Assembly (NCBI GenBank): GCA_028023455.1
Contig: JAQFVV010000001.1
Span: forward strand, 23,331,401 to 23,395,400
Origin: Epiperipatus broadwayi
Taxonomy: Eukaryota > Onychophora > Udeonychophora > Euonychophora > Peripatidae
Direction: 5' to 3'
Length of the DNA: 64,000 bases
Of the stretch, positions 45,700-58,699 are shown piece by piece. Position numbers and translations under genes: made by a program. The notes beneath the pieces were generated by a model, which worked only from the letters and a program-made list of their open reading frames with translations, was not told where the DNA came from and did not search any database. Numbering within the stretch: the stretch's first letter is position 1; each line of letters begins with the position of its first letter.

Positions 45700-46400
45700 T
45701 TCTAGAAGGTTGTGCATCATAATACATATCCAGTACTTTATGATTTAATATTCCCAGATTAACTTCTAGCTTATGGTTTTCATCAGTGAGAAATCTTGGA
45801 TCAGGGAATAATGCGTCTGTATCTTTAGATCTAATGCACTCCTTCAACAGTGACTTTTTACCACTTCGGTTGACTATAAAACTCAGCCAAAATGAAATCA
45901 GTAATTAATATTTTCAATAAACTAATTTGCAGAACTTTCTAGAATCTATTGATTACTACAGCTTACATTAGATGGTAACTAATGCAGGGAAAATTTTTTG
46001 TCCATTTTATTAGCACGTGTAAATATAAAAGTAAGGTGATCATGTGACATTTTAATACCAATTCTCACCAAAAAATAGAGTAATTATGGTTATTAAAAAA
46101 ACAAAGACACCAAAACACGTAGATGATGATGTGGATTCAGATTTGTACGGTTACAGCCAAATTAAAACAGATTAAAAACATTATTGTATTTTTAGTTTGG
46201 GCCGATAGCTTTACAGCTAACCAAAAAAGATAAAAGATGGGTGCAGAAGGGGTGTTAGATCTAAAGATCCAAATGCATTGCTCCCAGATACAAAGCTCTT
46301 TAATGATGAAAGCAATAAGCTAGAAATTAGTCTATAGACATTGGATTGGAAAATTGCTGGATAGGGATTATGATGCACAACCTTTTATTAATTATTAGAG
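45700..46400. repeat. Foldback-type repeat, family X, copy 1
   Basis: The left arm (about 45700-45935) and right arm (about 46150-46400) are imperfect reverse complements. Both carry a ttctagctta..catcagtgag / gatgaaagc..aagctagaa block, a ttagatctaa block and a tgtgcatcataat / attatgatgcaca end. The centre includes ggttattaaaaaaacaaaga, also present in copy 2 (reverse complement at 47680-47700), hinting at former coding sequence (VIKK.KTPK). Confidence 0.65.
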
Positions 46401-47007
46401 CTTGTACTAGTGACATCATTGTGGGAGAAAAAATTGCGACTGCTTTAACGATGTGATGTTGTAATGGTAACATGTATTCAAAAAAACATAATATCTTTGT
46501 GAATGTATGAGAAAAGGAAAACCTTTCACAACTTTTAGGTTAGATTAATTTGGAAATATGAGGTAACTTAAATATCTTACTAGGGAGAAATACAGTTTTG
46601 GATATTAAGGAGCAATGTAGACTATAAAGTCCTATAACTACTTTAAATTTAAATATAGAGCTATATACATTTATTTAATATAAAAGCAATGAAAAAATTT
46701 CATTTGATACTCTTTAATATATCCTGAAAATCAAATAATAAATTCTTCAGCTTATTGCACGTGATACTAAATGTAAAACATAATATCTTCATTGAATTTG
46801 ATATCAACAAGAAATTTTTTTTTTTTTTGAATTTGAGTATTGTTTTCATAAAAAAGGCAGATTCCATTTATTATACACAGACAGTGCAATGCGATTGTTT
46901 TTACTTGGAAGAAATGACAGAATAAAATACAGAAAATTGCTATTCAGCAAGATAGTGAAAGCTTTCAGTAGGTAAAAGAATAGTTTAAAAAACAGCTGTG
47001 AAAATAT

Positions 47008-47244
47008 TTGTTTCATGGATTATTTTATATAGTTATCATAAACTCATTTTTATTTTTTTGCCTTACTAAAATTATAATAGCAATACTCTTTTATAAATGT
47101 CAATTATATGCATCTAAAAATTCTTACATGATTTATTATTTATTTTATTTTTGTTGTTTGAGAAGAAACATTTGTCACACATGGTCATGGAGGTATGCAA
47201 TCTGCTGGTGTAATGAACAAAAAAAAAAAAGTGAAGCCAATTAG
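47008..47244 (+). other. Open frame without recognisable similarity, probably chance
   Basis: 78 codons, hydrophobic and AT-driven, with no motif recognised. It lies between the two family X copies and is most likely spurious. Confidence 0.15.
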
Positions 47245-47324
47245 TGTTTTAACAGTCACCTGCAAAAATTTAGAATTTATGAACCAACATAAAAATAACA
47301 ACATATGATCCACTATTTCTTATG

Positions 47325-48350
47325 CTTGCTCCTGTTATTAAAACAGGCAAAACTCTCTATACATTAATGCCACTCAGTGCAAGCCAGAATAATCAGTGGA
47401 TGCCAGAAGGCTTGTGCACAAAATCCCTATCTAGTGCCTACTCATCCAATATTCCCAAACTAGTTTCTAGCTTTGGCTTTCATCAGTGAGGAGCCTTGGA
47501 TCTGAGAGCACTGCACCTAGACCTTAAAATCTAATGCAACCCTCCAGTAGCAACTTCTTATTTCTACTTAACTACAAAACCATCAGTCTAAAACTGAAAA
47601 CACAATATTTTCAATCCAAGCTCATTAGCTTATATAGTCATACAGATTTGAATTCAGTTCAGTACCCATACATTTTGGTGTCTTTGGTTTTTTAATAACT
47701 ATAGCCACCACTATTCTATTAGGCAAGATCGGTATTAAATCACTAAACATCACATGATTACATTTCTGATACTTGCTCCTGTTATTAAAACAGGCAAAAC
47801 TCTCCATACAGTAGTGGCATTGAGTGTAAGCCAGATTAATCAATACATGCCAGAAGGCTTGTGCATAAAATCTCTATCTAGTGCCAACTCATCCAATATC
47901 CCATAGTTCTGGCATCAATTGATTACTCTGTCTTGCGCTATGGCACTACTGTATGGAGAGTTTTGCCTGTTTTAATAAGTCAGAAGCAAGCATAAGAAAT
48001 GGTGATCATGTGATGTTTAATGGTTTAATATGAATCCTGTGTAATAGGATAGTGATGCTTGGTTACTGAACTGAGTTTAGACCTATATGACTTTATAAGC
48101 TAATGAGTTTGGATTGAAAATATTATTTTCAATTTTAGACTCATAGTTTTGTAATTAAGTAGGGATAAAAGGTGGCTGCTGGAGGGTTGCATTAGATTCT
48201 AAGATCTAAATGCAGTGCTCTCAAATCCAAGGCTCCTCCACTGATGAAAGCCACAAGCTAGAAACTAGATAGGAATTTTATGCACAAGCCTTCTTTCATG
48301 CACTGAATGGCACTACGGTATGGAGAGTTTTGCTTGTTTTAATAAAAATA
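47325..48350. repeat. Foldback-type repeat, family X, copy 2 (compound)
   Basis: The block ttattaaaacaggcaaaact..catgccagaaggcttgtgca occurs twice in the same orientation (47337 and 47776) and again inverted near 47940-47990 and 48290-48340. The block tagctttggctttcatcagt at 47472 is matched by the inverted actgatgaaagccacaagct at 48240. Two nested inverted pairs result. There is no intact ORF; a minus-strand frame at 47843-47625 contains VIKKPKTPKCMGTELNSNLY, which matches the decayed centre of copy 1. Confidence 0.7.
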
Positions 48351-48654
48351 ACTTTCAAAAATATTTAAATCCCTTTTTTAAAAAATTTTATGGTAACAAT
48401 TATATATATTGCAACGCTATTGAGCATTCATTAAAATTGTGTTTACAATTCTTAAAAAATTTCTCATAAATAACGTGAAGGTTAATAAATAAATAAACAA
48501 TATGTAAGGCAGAATAAAAGTTTAAAGAGTTTTTTTTTTCTATTATTAGTAGTTTAAAATAAAATACAACTCGATAAAAAAAAAAAATCAATAAAAGTTG
48601 TACGAATCAGTTTGAGAGAGTGGTTGCTTATGAAAGTTTAGTTTTTTTGTTTTT

Positions 48655-48715
48655 TTTTTTAAAAAAAAAAACAATATACAAAAGTTTAAAGAGTTTTAAA
48701 CTTTTGTATAAACGT
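48655..48715. repeat. A/T hairpin
   Basis: Near-perfect palindrome tacaaaagtttaaa-gag-ttttaaacttttgta at 48680-48713, next to a T12A11 run. A cruciform-prone simple structure. Confidence 0.6.
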
Positions 48716-48999
48716 CATTATCAGTAAAAGCTATAATTAATTAATTAGAAGGGGGAGAAAGTTTAACTTGATAAAAGTTTAAGAAATAAATATGTTGCTC
48801 AAAATTAAAGGCATTCTCTTGTTATGTGATTTAAGAAGAAAAAAAGTAATCTTAAAAACTAAATAACGAGTTGATATTAGCAATAAAAAAGTATAGTAAA
48901 ATGCGTGCGTGTTGATATAATGAAATAAGAAAGTCGGGTATTAGAAAATAAATGAAAGTTAAAATAATTAAAAAACAGCAAGGGCTACTAATTAAAAAA

Positions 49000-50018
49000 A
49001 TCCACAAAACAACAAATTAGCAGTGGCTATCAAATGACAACAAGATTAAAATCTTATCAAAGGAATGCAATCAAAACAGTGGAGGAATTTTAACAACAGA
49101 TATAGCTGGCGGACATAAAAACCAATTAACAAAGTGACAACAGGTCATCACATAAATAGTCCGGGTTTTCATTGATCAATCAGTTGAGTTCACAATCAGA
49201 GTTTAGTTGAGTTGAGTTCAATCTATCAGTTGAGATCACAATCAGATTAAATCAACTTAGTCAATCAGTGTTTACCAGGACAATGCAGTGCTAACAGCCA
49301 CTGGAATCATACGACTTTTCTCCAGCCCGAGTCCGATGGAAACAGCCAATTTGCCCGGAAAAAGTGATGCCTGCCTAACAACGTGAAAAATCGCCAAGGA
49401 TATCTGTCTTAAAGAATAATGCCACAGAATACTGAGCATTAAACCTCCACAAAAACCTCAAATCCAACCGGTTGGAAAGATTTTTTACGTGAAGCAGCTA
49501 ACCAGCAAGAAGACAAAATTCTATTGGAAATAAATTTCACAACAAACAGCAAGAAGTATCCACATTCTAAAGTCCTAGGTAATGAATAACTTTTATTATT
49601 TCCATTTCTGATATTAAAGTGGCCATTGCAATAATTTGAAGCCTACCAGAGTCAGTTAATAAATGAACTCTATAGCATGCATAAAGAACTATTAATGTGC
49701 GTGTTTGTTAAATGCCAAGTATTATTTAATGCTTTGTCATATTCTATTTTAGTGTATAAATTAAAAATGTGAGTGGTCATTATATGTAATTATCATTGTC
49801 TAATTAAGTTTTTATAAAAGGAGCTTAAACTTTACAATAATAAATATTTAGTTAAATAAATTATCTTTAAGCTTAATTTTGTCGGTCAATTCTTTTACCA
49901 ATAATTGAAGCAACAATCTGTTATTGTATTACTTTTGATTGAGCTAGTCATGGAATATTTTGAGCGCTGGATTATGGATTTACTGTCCAGAGCATGTTAG
50001 TTACCCCGTGTAATTAGC
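49000..50018 (+). mobile_element. Probable LTR (start uncertain) preceding a primer-binding site
   Basis: A GC-richer block with short cagttgag/caatcag repeats (49165-49275) runs to ttagttaccccgtgtaatta just before the PBS-like sequence at 50019. The left limit could not be fixed; no second LTR was seen in the window. Confidence 0.4.
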
Positions 50019-50270
50019 TGGCGCCCGAGACTTACCTCAAAACAAATAAAATACTTTGGATAGTAGGGGTTTGAAGTCGAGGTGGGCCACGGTTTGGAAA
50101 CGTGACCGTGTTATGCTTTGCATAGCTCGGTCTGACCGTATCATTGATAGCTCTGCTATTGATGGTACCCCTCTGCTTGAAGGGCCGGTCTGTTCACATA
50201 ATATGTATAATATAAAATTGTAATAAATAAGGTTTAAACTCAATTAAACCTATCAAAGTGTTCCGAATCA
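50019..50270 (+). mobile_element. PBS-like site and 5' internal region of an LTR retrotransposon
   Basis: 50019-50030 reads TGGCGCCCGAGA, and its first ten bases match tRNA-Lys-type primer-binding sites of LTR retroelements. The following 240 bases are GC-richer, with an open plus frame from about 50067 (GLKSRWATVWKRDRVMLCIA...) lacking recognisable gag features. The element is cut off near 50270. Confidence 0.45.
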
Positions 50271-50983
50271 TCTCCTAGCAGGCCTAGTTCAATATATAAT
50301 GCACTATACTTGTTCATAAATGTGTAATATAATTTTAATAATGACATTTTAAAATTATTCACATATTTCTTTTTTCTTTTCCTTGATGATTTTATCCATT
50401 ATAAAAATTTCATTTTGTAAACTTGCGTTCCATAAAACTTGCAAAAATTTGTTTTATAATTATGCTAATTCCTTAAGTTTATATACTTTTGACAAATATC
50501 TTTTACCCTTTAAAAATTAAGATACAACTTTATTTTTTTGGTATTCATTATTCTCAAAATAAACTTGTTCTTTAGTAAAATATTTCTTTAAAAAAAAATT
50601 GCAACAAAAATTTCAATGAAATATATATGTCATAATTTCCAAAAATGCTATTTATTTTCTTTATATCTAACCAATGCTCAAGGTCTTTTTTTAATTATGC
50701 AAACTATTATACTTTAGTTTTACAAAAGGAAATTATTATCTGTTACAAAATAAATAATACTTAAAAAGAAAATTTTTTTTTTTCTCAAAATATTAATTAT
50801 TTTTTAATATATATGTTTTTAATGTTTTTATTTTTATACATTTTGATTTTCTTAATGAATTTAAGACAGAAAGCAGGCTACTAGACTATAACATTAATTA
50901 TATTTTATATGCATATGTTACAATTTCTTATGCCCATTTAAAAATATTTATTATTTTTTTTATTAATTCTAAATATATACATA

Positions 50984-52060
50984 CACCTGGGTCTTGTTTT
51001 ACGCAATAGATAGGTTCCTCAAAAAACACGCGCAAAAATAGATGTAACTTACATTGAAAAGGGGGGGTGCAGTCTGTGATTTTTCAAAATTCGCGCAAAA
51101 AAAATAAATAAGGAAATAAAATATGACTAATAAAAAATTTCAAATTTGAAAAAAATTGATAGAAGACAAACTTTTTTTAACTATAATATTTAATTTTATT
51201 AAAAATAATATATTTTTATGCATAATTTACAGTACAGTATTTTACATTTTTTTTATACACGTTTTAATTATTATCGCTATTTGCCAAAAAAACACTTTCG
51301 TTTGCAAACTGGTAAAAAATCAGATTCTTACAAGAGGAAATACAACTAGCTCCAAGTTCACTCTCATGTTGTGTTAATGGTTTTCTGTTGACAACGCAAT
51401 TAATAATTAATCTTTGAGACGATAATTTTATTAATTGCTTATGAACTTAGACTTTTGATAATAAAGACATTTATTCACCACTGCTGGGAAAAATTTAATT
51501 AAAACTAACAACTAAAAATTAAATTCTTATTTTTGTCTTTAATTTTCAATTCCGTTTAAAAATCAAATTTCGTTTTACATCACATTAATTTCAAGTCGCC
51601 GTAAGTAATTTTTAATTGTCAAATTTAATTGTGCCCACTGCTATTATTGACCTTTTAAAAATAAACTTGTGGACACTAAATGGTTAATAATTGATTACGT
51701 TCTTTTTTAAAAAGCAAAAACAGAATGTGATTTAAAATGCAAAATTAACACGCACAATGTTTGAACAAATTTACATTATAATCTTGTAAAATTTAATGTG
51801 TGTATACATAAAATGTGGAAATCATGATTTTAATTTCATTATTGCATAAAATCTTACTATTATAAAGCACTGAAAATATTGAAATTATTAAGATGAAAGT
51901 CAAATTCCAATAATGTGCTATTACTTTCAATATAATGTAAGTATGCGAAATTTATTATTTAAAGTAATAGCGCATTATCGGAGTTCGACTTCCGGTGTAA
52001 CATGAATCGCGAAACTTCAAAATTGTGTTAAATAAGTCCGAGTAAAAAGAGACCCAGGTG
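50984..52060. mobile_element. TA-flanked TIR DNA transposon, non-autonomous, 1077 bp
   Basis: The ends are cacctgggtcttgttttacg (50984) and, inverted from 52060, cacctgggtctctttttact, flanked by TA (50982-50983 and 52061-52062). TA duplications point to the Tc1/mariner-pogo superfamily. There is no transposase. Near the right end a ~32-bp inverted hairpin lies at about 51896-51928 and 51960-51990 (aaagtaatagcgcattatcg / ccaataatgtgctattactt). Confidence 0.8.
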
Positions 52061-53013
<953 letters not shown>

Positions 53014-53095
53014 CTATAATTAAAATAAAAAAATTGGAAAGAGGTCAATTACAAATCATTCTTAAGAGTATTTTCAAAAATATTTTAAATCTTAC

Positions 53096-53258
53096 ATCTC
53101 TTTTGAATTCTGTAACCAGATGATTTAATAATGCATTGTCAAAATCTTCTCCTCCCAAGAAAGTGTCCCCATTTGTAGATTTTACTTCAAATACACCTTT
53201 CTGAATCTCCAACACTGAAATATCAAATGTGCCACCACCTAAATCATATACAGCGATG
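53096..53258 (-). CDS. HSPA9: HSPA9 exon: ATPase phosphate-2 loop (first exon in window)
   Basis: One base completes a codon from the missing upstream exon, then 54 codons: [62 protein letters not shown] is the phosphate-2 loop of the Hsp70/actin/hexokinase ATPase, with the conserved Asp that positions Mg-[23 protein letters not shown] is near-invariant in mitochondrial Hsp70. The acceptor is TTTTTTTGTAG and the donor GTAAGA. The upstream intron continues past the end of the window. Confidence 0.97.
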
Positions 53259-56215
53259 CTACAAAAAAATGAAAACATTGCTAAAAATATATTCACTTTT
53301 ATAAAAATATTTCACTACTGTACTAAATATAGAAAACAAACATCTTAATAGAAGAAAAAGCAACAATCTATCAAATACAGAATTTCAAATTGATGAAGAA
53401 AAAAAGGTTCACACCTGTAGTACGAATGATAATTATTTTCCTAAAATAATAATTAATTTCTTAGTTTTGTAATGATTTGCAAGGATTGACCAAGTTAACT
53501 TGTTCACTTTTTTCCATGCTGACCAACCATCTAAAATTATTTCACCCTACTTGTTCAATTCCATCTTGTATTATCACCTTATTGCTATTTAACATAAACA
53601 TAATAACTTTCAAATTTACAATGTTGATAACATGGCTTGCAGCAAAATGAAAGATAAAATTAGATAAAATAATACAAACAGCATTCATTTTGCATTTGAT
53701 TTTTTTAAACAAGCCATTTTATATATTTTAATTTTGATAATATGCATTAAACAATGATAAATATAGTAATCTATTAATTAAAAAAGATCTAATGAAAAAT
53801 GAAATTAATTTCCAAATTATTCATGATCATTCATTTTTAATTACTTGCAACTCAATAATGACAAATATTCAAGATATTTGTTTGAGACTGACTAGTAATG
53901 CATTCTATATTCATAATCAATAAACCATGTGTTAAAAAGTTTAAAATATTAAAGAACACTATCATTGCTACTGAATATATATTTTAACCAAATACACAAA
54001 GAAAATTATCATGCTTATTTCAAAAACAACCACATTCATAATTAGGGGTTCTATTTATCTTGATTAATCTTTTTTTAAAAAAATTATTATGGCCATCAAA
54101 AAAAAAAAGTATTATTTTTTCTGGATACAATAGTTCCATTCTAATCAATTAAAATAGTTTTTTTCCCCTCTCTCTCACTATTATGCTAGACAAGCTGCAG
54201 ATTTATTGTATTTATAGCAATAATATTTTTTCTTGTATATTTATACAAACATTTTTTTTTCTATTTATACAAAATTGAAATATGCCACTATAATTCTGAA
54301 GTACTCAAAGATTAACCGTTAAAATATTAGCAGTATTTTAAACGCTTTTATTTAACAAAAAAAAAAAGCATTATTAAGAGAAAATAACATTCAAGAAGCA
54401 GCTTAACATTAACAAAATGTTCACAAAAAGAAAACAATAATTTTCATATGCAAATATAAGCAACTATTTTTTTAAAAATATTATTCACTATAGTATTAAT
54501 ACTATTACTAATAAATTTAATTTCTCTTTAATAGTTGTTCTAAATATATGCTGTACGAATTATGTGATTGGTTGAGTACTAATGAAGTATTAAAATGATG
54601 CAATATTCTTCAGCAATAAATTTAAATTTTTTAAGCAATGTTCTTTAATAAATTGTTAAATTTTTGACATTACAGAGCAACTATTACAAATACAAAAATC
54701 AAGGGTTCTAGATCAACAGTATTCCACTAATAGATAAGATACAAAAATGGAAAGTACCGATATGTGATATAGGTTAACAGTGTTTCGTGATATTACTTTT
54801 CTTTTTTACATTTTTTTTGTTTGATTATATATAAATATTCAATATACAGTGTGTGTGTATACATTATAATGATCATGAATAGTCACAAGGAAGAGAGAGA
54901 AAAAAGTTTAGATTAACTTAAAACAGAACACAAGGTTAAGATACCACTGGATAAATGTCAATATTCTTTCATATAGTCAATGAAATTACTACTTTAAGAA
55001 ATAGATAAATGAAATTAATGTTATTCTATTAAATAAAGGGTAATATGCGTATTCAAATACATATATTTTGGGTAAGTTTATATAGCCTTTTTCTTCAATA
55101 AAATTTAATGGATAAGATTAATTAAAAAAATCAATCCTTATGATTGAGGATAAGGGGGAGAGGCTATTGCAAACAGAGGCAGTTTCAGTTTGTAAAAATC
55201 AATTCATTTTAGTCCAAAATTGTAAATAGAAACTAATAATTTATGGTAATATTTTTTTAAAAAAAATCAGTATTGAATATAATAGTTTACGTAATTATGA
55301 TAACATTTATTTTATTATGTGGAATAGTATTGTATAATATTTTAAAAAAATAAATTTTTTTTAAAAAATATTAATAAACAAAGTATTTTTATTTTTAAAA
55401 TAAATCAAAAGTAACAAAAATGTATTAGAAATAAAAAATAGCCTGTTATCATTGGAAAATTTGTTAATCTGACTAAGAAAAGATAGGACCAGATGTTAAG
55501 AGTATTATTTAATTCAATAAAAAAAACAGAGACTGATAAACAATCTAAAAGTTAATCATTGTGCAAATAATCTGGAAAAAACTAAAATTCAATCATTTGA
55601 AACTATAATTCAAGTAACCATCCAGACTACTTGTGAATTCTTGAAAAAATGATCCAATCTCAGAATGGAATGAATGTTACTTATATCTTTATGTATTTAG
55701 CCATTTAATTACATATATAATCATACAATAAGTAATGCCAATAAAAATTTTTTTTTAATACCATTGTGTAAAAAGTCCTTAAAAAAATAAGTTATTTATT
55801 TAACTTTGTAAATATGAAATTGATCTGATTTTACTTTTTAATGTGAATAATTTGTAAATTTTTTTCTAAATACAGAAATTGTGTGTAAAGAGGAGTAGTC
55901 TCAGTTCTTCAGAGGGAAAAACTGGCATAAATTTTAAAATTTATTTTTTAAAAATAAATCAGCAGCTCTTAACTAGCATGATCTAAAAGTAATATTCCAA
56001 AATTATAATTTACATTTAAGTGTGAATAGGAAACAGTATTTTATTCTTTTCATAAAGTTAACCAATAGATCCACTGACTCCATGGCTTATTTATTATTTA
56101 ATTTTGACCTCTGTGTAATTATTGATATAACCTGCATAAATAACATATAGCTTATTATTATTAACTCTTGTTCTCGTATACAATAATATTTAGTAGAATA
56201 ATTATTAAACTAGCA
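53259..56215. other. Start of the incomplete 5' HSPA9 intron, nothing recognised
   Basis: AT-rich, with homopolymers and a short (GT)n near 54850. No exon for the expected upstream segment (INEPTAAALAYGLDK-type sequence) was found here or up to 64000. Confidence 0.45.
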
Positions 56216-56230
56216 GTAATCTTATGCAAT

Positions 56231-57006
56231 ACAATTTATCCAAACCACTTCAAACACTTTTTAGCAAAACTCTTTATTGGTATATATATACATACATCTA
56301 CATTTTGACTGTCCTGCAGTCTTCTTCAGAGCTATGATAAAATAAAATAAAGTACATAACTGTATAATAATACCATAAAAAATATAAACAATAAAAAACT
56401 AAAAACAACAAAAATTATATAAAAAAAACTAATAAAACTGAAATAATCAAACCTAAATAAAATAATTCAGTTAATATAAAATAAAATATACAACATAAAT
56501 AGAAAATAAATATAAATTATACATGTGTATTCCTAACTGTATACATATATATATATATATTCAATGACAACTATTAATCTAAATATATTATCTATTTTTA
56601 TTATTATTAACAATCTCCTAATTATTGTTAATAATAATAAAAATAGATAATATATTTAGATTATACAGTTAGGAATATACTTGTATAATTTATATTTATT
56701 TATATTGTATATTTTATTTTATATTAACTGGATTATTTTATTTGGGTTTGATTATTTATTTCAGTTTTATTAGTTTTTTTTATATATATTATGTTGTTTT
56801 CTATTGTTTATATTTTTTATGGCATTATTATATAGTTATGTATTTTATTTTGTTCATTATATCATAGCTCTGAAGAAGACTGCAGGACAGTCAAAACGTA
56901 GGTGTATGTATATATGTATAAATAGTTTTGCTAAAAAGTATTCGAAGTGGTTTAATAAATTGTATTTATAGGATATTACAGAAAAATAAAGAAAAGTGTG
57001 ATTTTG
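56231..57006. mobile_element. Body-less Penelope family 1 inverted pair with 15-bp target duplication
   Basis: Left arm 56231-56610 and right arm about 56630-56965 are family 1 terminal repeats facing each other, followed at the right end by the same extension (aaataaagaaaagtgtgatt) as at 44083. A perfect 15-bp target duplication GTAATCTTATGCAAT flanks the unit at 56216-56230 and 57007-57021. No RT or nuclease sequence lies between the arms. In both arms the GAAA of the ribozyme-like motif is AAAA. Confidence 0.92.
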
Positions 57007-57404
57007 GTAATCTTATGCAATGTTATATTTAGAATCCTTGGAAGTTCAAACCTGGATCTGCATGATAGTTCTCTAAACAAAGAAGTGGCACTCAAGATCA
57101 TGTTCAATAGATCTAACTTAATAAAAGCTATCTATAGTAGATTAGATTCTTTCATAATATTTTTTTTTTTTTTTTGAAGATGAGATAATCATTAAAAAAT
57201 GTAACCAATACTTTGTAAAAAAAAAAGAAGTTATAAATGATTTAATGTAGAATTCTTGGTTTGATTATCATCAAAAATAAAATTCATGTTTAGAATCTAT
57301 AATTAGAAATATGGTCAGCATTATAAATGGCGCATCACATGGTTCGATTACATATAATTGAAATTATTTTCATTACCATTACTTATTATTACAATATATA
57401 TTGT

Positions 57405-57880
57405 GCCCATTTCAATTTAGCCTGTGGCTAAAGTTAAGTAATGTGCATAAAACGAAATGCATAAAAAAAAATCATTATCACACTTTTTTATATAGGAAAG
57501 GAAACTGTAGGACACTCAAGTTTAAACCCTACAGGATCAAGTTCCCACAAGCCTAGGACAGAAAGAATGGGGGAAATATTTGTGCTGTTTATTTGTGTTG
57601 ATAAAACCCAAAAAGAATATTGCATACTTTGAATTATTACGTAGTTATTTTAAAATTTAAGATTATAACACATATAGGCAGTTGTCTGTGGACACAAGCT
57701 ACTTAGATAATCATTTTCATATTTTTGATTAGTAACTTTCTTCAAAATCTATACTTACTAAATTCTGCTATTTTATTCTCTATTTCGATTCTGTTCTATA
57801 ACTGTAATTTAGATTTAATAGTTCTAATAATTTAATTTTGAATATTGAATTATAGTTTCTAAAAATCAGTCAGATTGTGT
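57405..57880 (+). repeat. Dispersed repeat Y, plus copy
   Basis: Reverse-complement partner of 62130-62645. Shared strings include catttcaatttagcctgtgg, aagcctaggacagaaag, and ataacacatatag..tgtctgtggaca. There is no coding capacity. Family unknown. Confidence 0.75.
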
Positions 57881-57908
57881 TGATAAGCAAATTTGAAGGA
57901 TATCAGAG

Positions 57909-58697
57909 TACGTAATCAATTAATCACTTAGTGTCCATAAGTTTATTTTTAAAGGTGAGTAACAGTGATGGGCACAATTAAATTCTGATTTTTAATTGTA
58001 ATTAACAATTTAAAAATTATGTAACATGATGTGAAGCGATGAAATTTGATTTTTGTTAGTTTTAATTAAATTTTGCTCAACAGTGTTGAGTCGGTGTCTT
58101 TTTATTATCGTAAGTCTAAGTTCTTATTTTTATTTTAAACTTTTAGTTTACCCTAATGGAGAGGAAAAAACACCCAAGAAAATGAATTTCTTTGGAAACA
58201 AAAATATCAATTTTAGATCGCTTAGCGAAATGGGAAAAATCAACAGCGATTGGAAAAAGTTTTAGTTGTATTTCCTCTTGACTTTGTTTAAGGAGAAGAT
58301 ACAGTACCTCATATCACATCACGACGAATCTCATGTCTCAAATAGCAATAATAATTAAAATACTGTACATGTATGAAAAAAAAGTAAATTATGCATAAAA
58401 ATATATTGTTTTGAATAAAATTAAATATTGTAGTTAATTAAAAAAGTAAAAAAAGTTTGTCTTCTATCAATTTTTTTTCAAATTTGAAATTTTTTATTAG
58501 TCATATTTTATTTTTTTTATTTTTTTTTATGCGAATTTTAAAGTAATTATACGTTGTTGCTTTGCTTTTATGCGATTTTTGGAAAATTACAGTACATACC
58601 CCCCATTTTTCAAGGTAAGGTAAGTCTATTTTTGTGCGATTTCTTTTGTGCTTGTTTTCTGAGGAACCTATCTACCGCATAAAACGAGACCCAGGTG
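57909..58697. mobile_element. Truncated inverted relative of the TA-flanked TIR transposon
   Basis: Right end gagacccaggtg at 58686-58697 followed by TA. The internal sequence matches the reverse complement of the copy at 50984: gataggttcctcaga, gttgtatttcctcttg, and cacttagtgtccataagttt at the left. The left TIR is missing, so it is truncated near 57909. It differs in the middle (58130-58260), where a 70-codon frame (58053-58265) has no recognisable domain. Confidence 0.75.
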
Positions 58698-58699
58698 TA

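Noticed and set aside
56301-56329. Active ribozyme in the 56231-57006 unit
   Set aside because: The required G of GAAA is A in both arms (56301 and 56870 regions), so it would be inactive even if the fold is right.
58053-58265. 70-codon frame as a transposase N-terminus
   Set aside because: It lies in the interior of the truncated TIR element and is basic, but I could not match it to a helix-turn-helix or DDE domain; left as unassigned.
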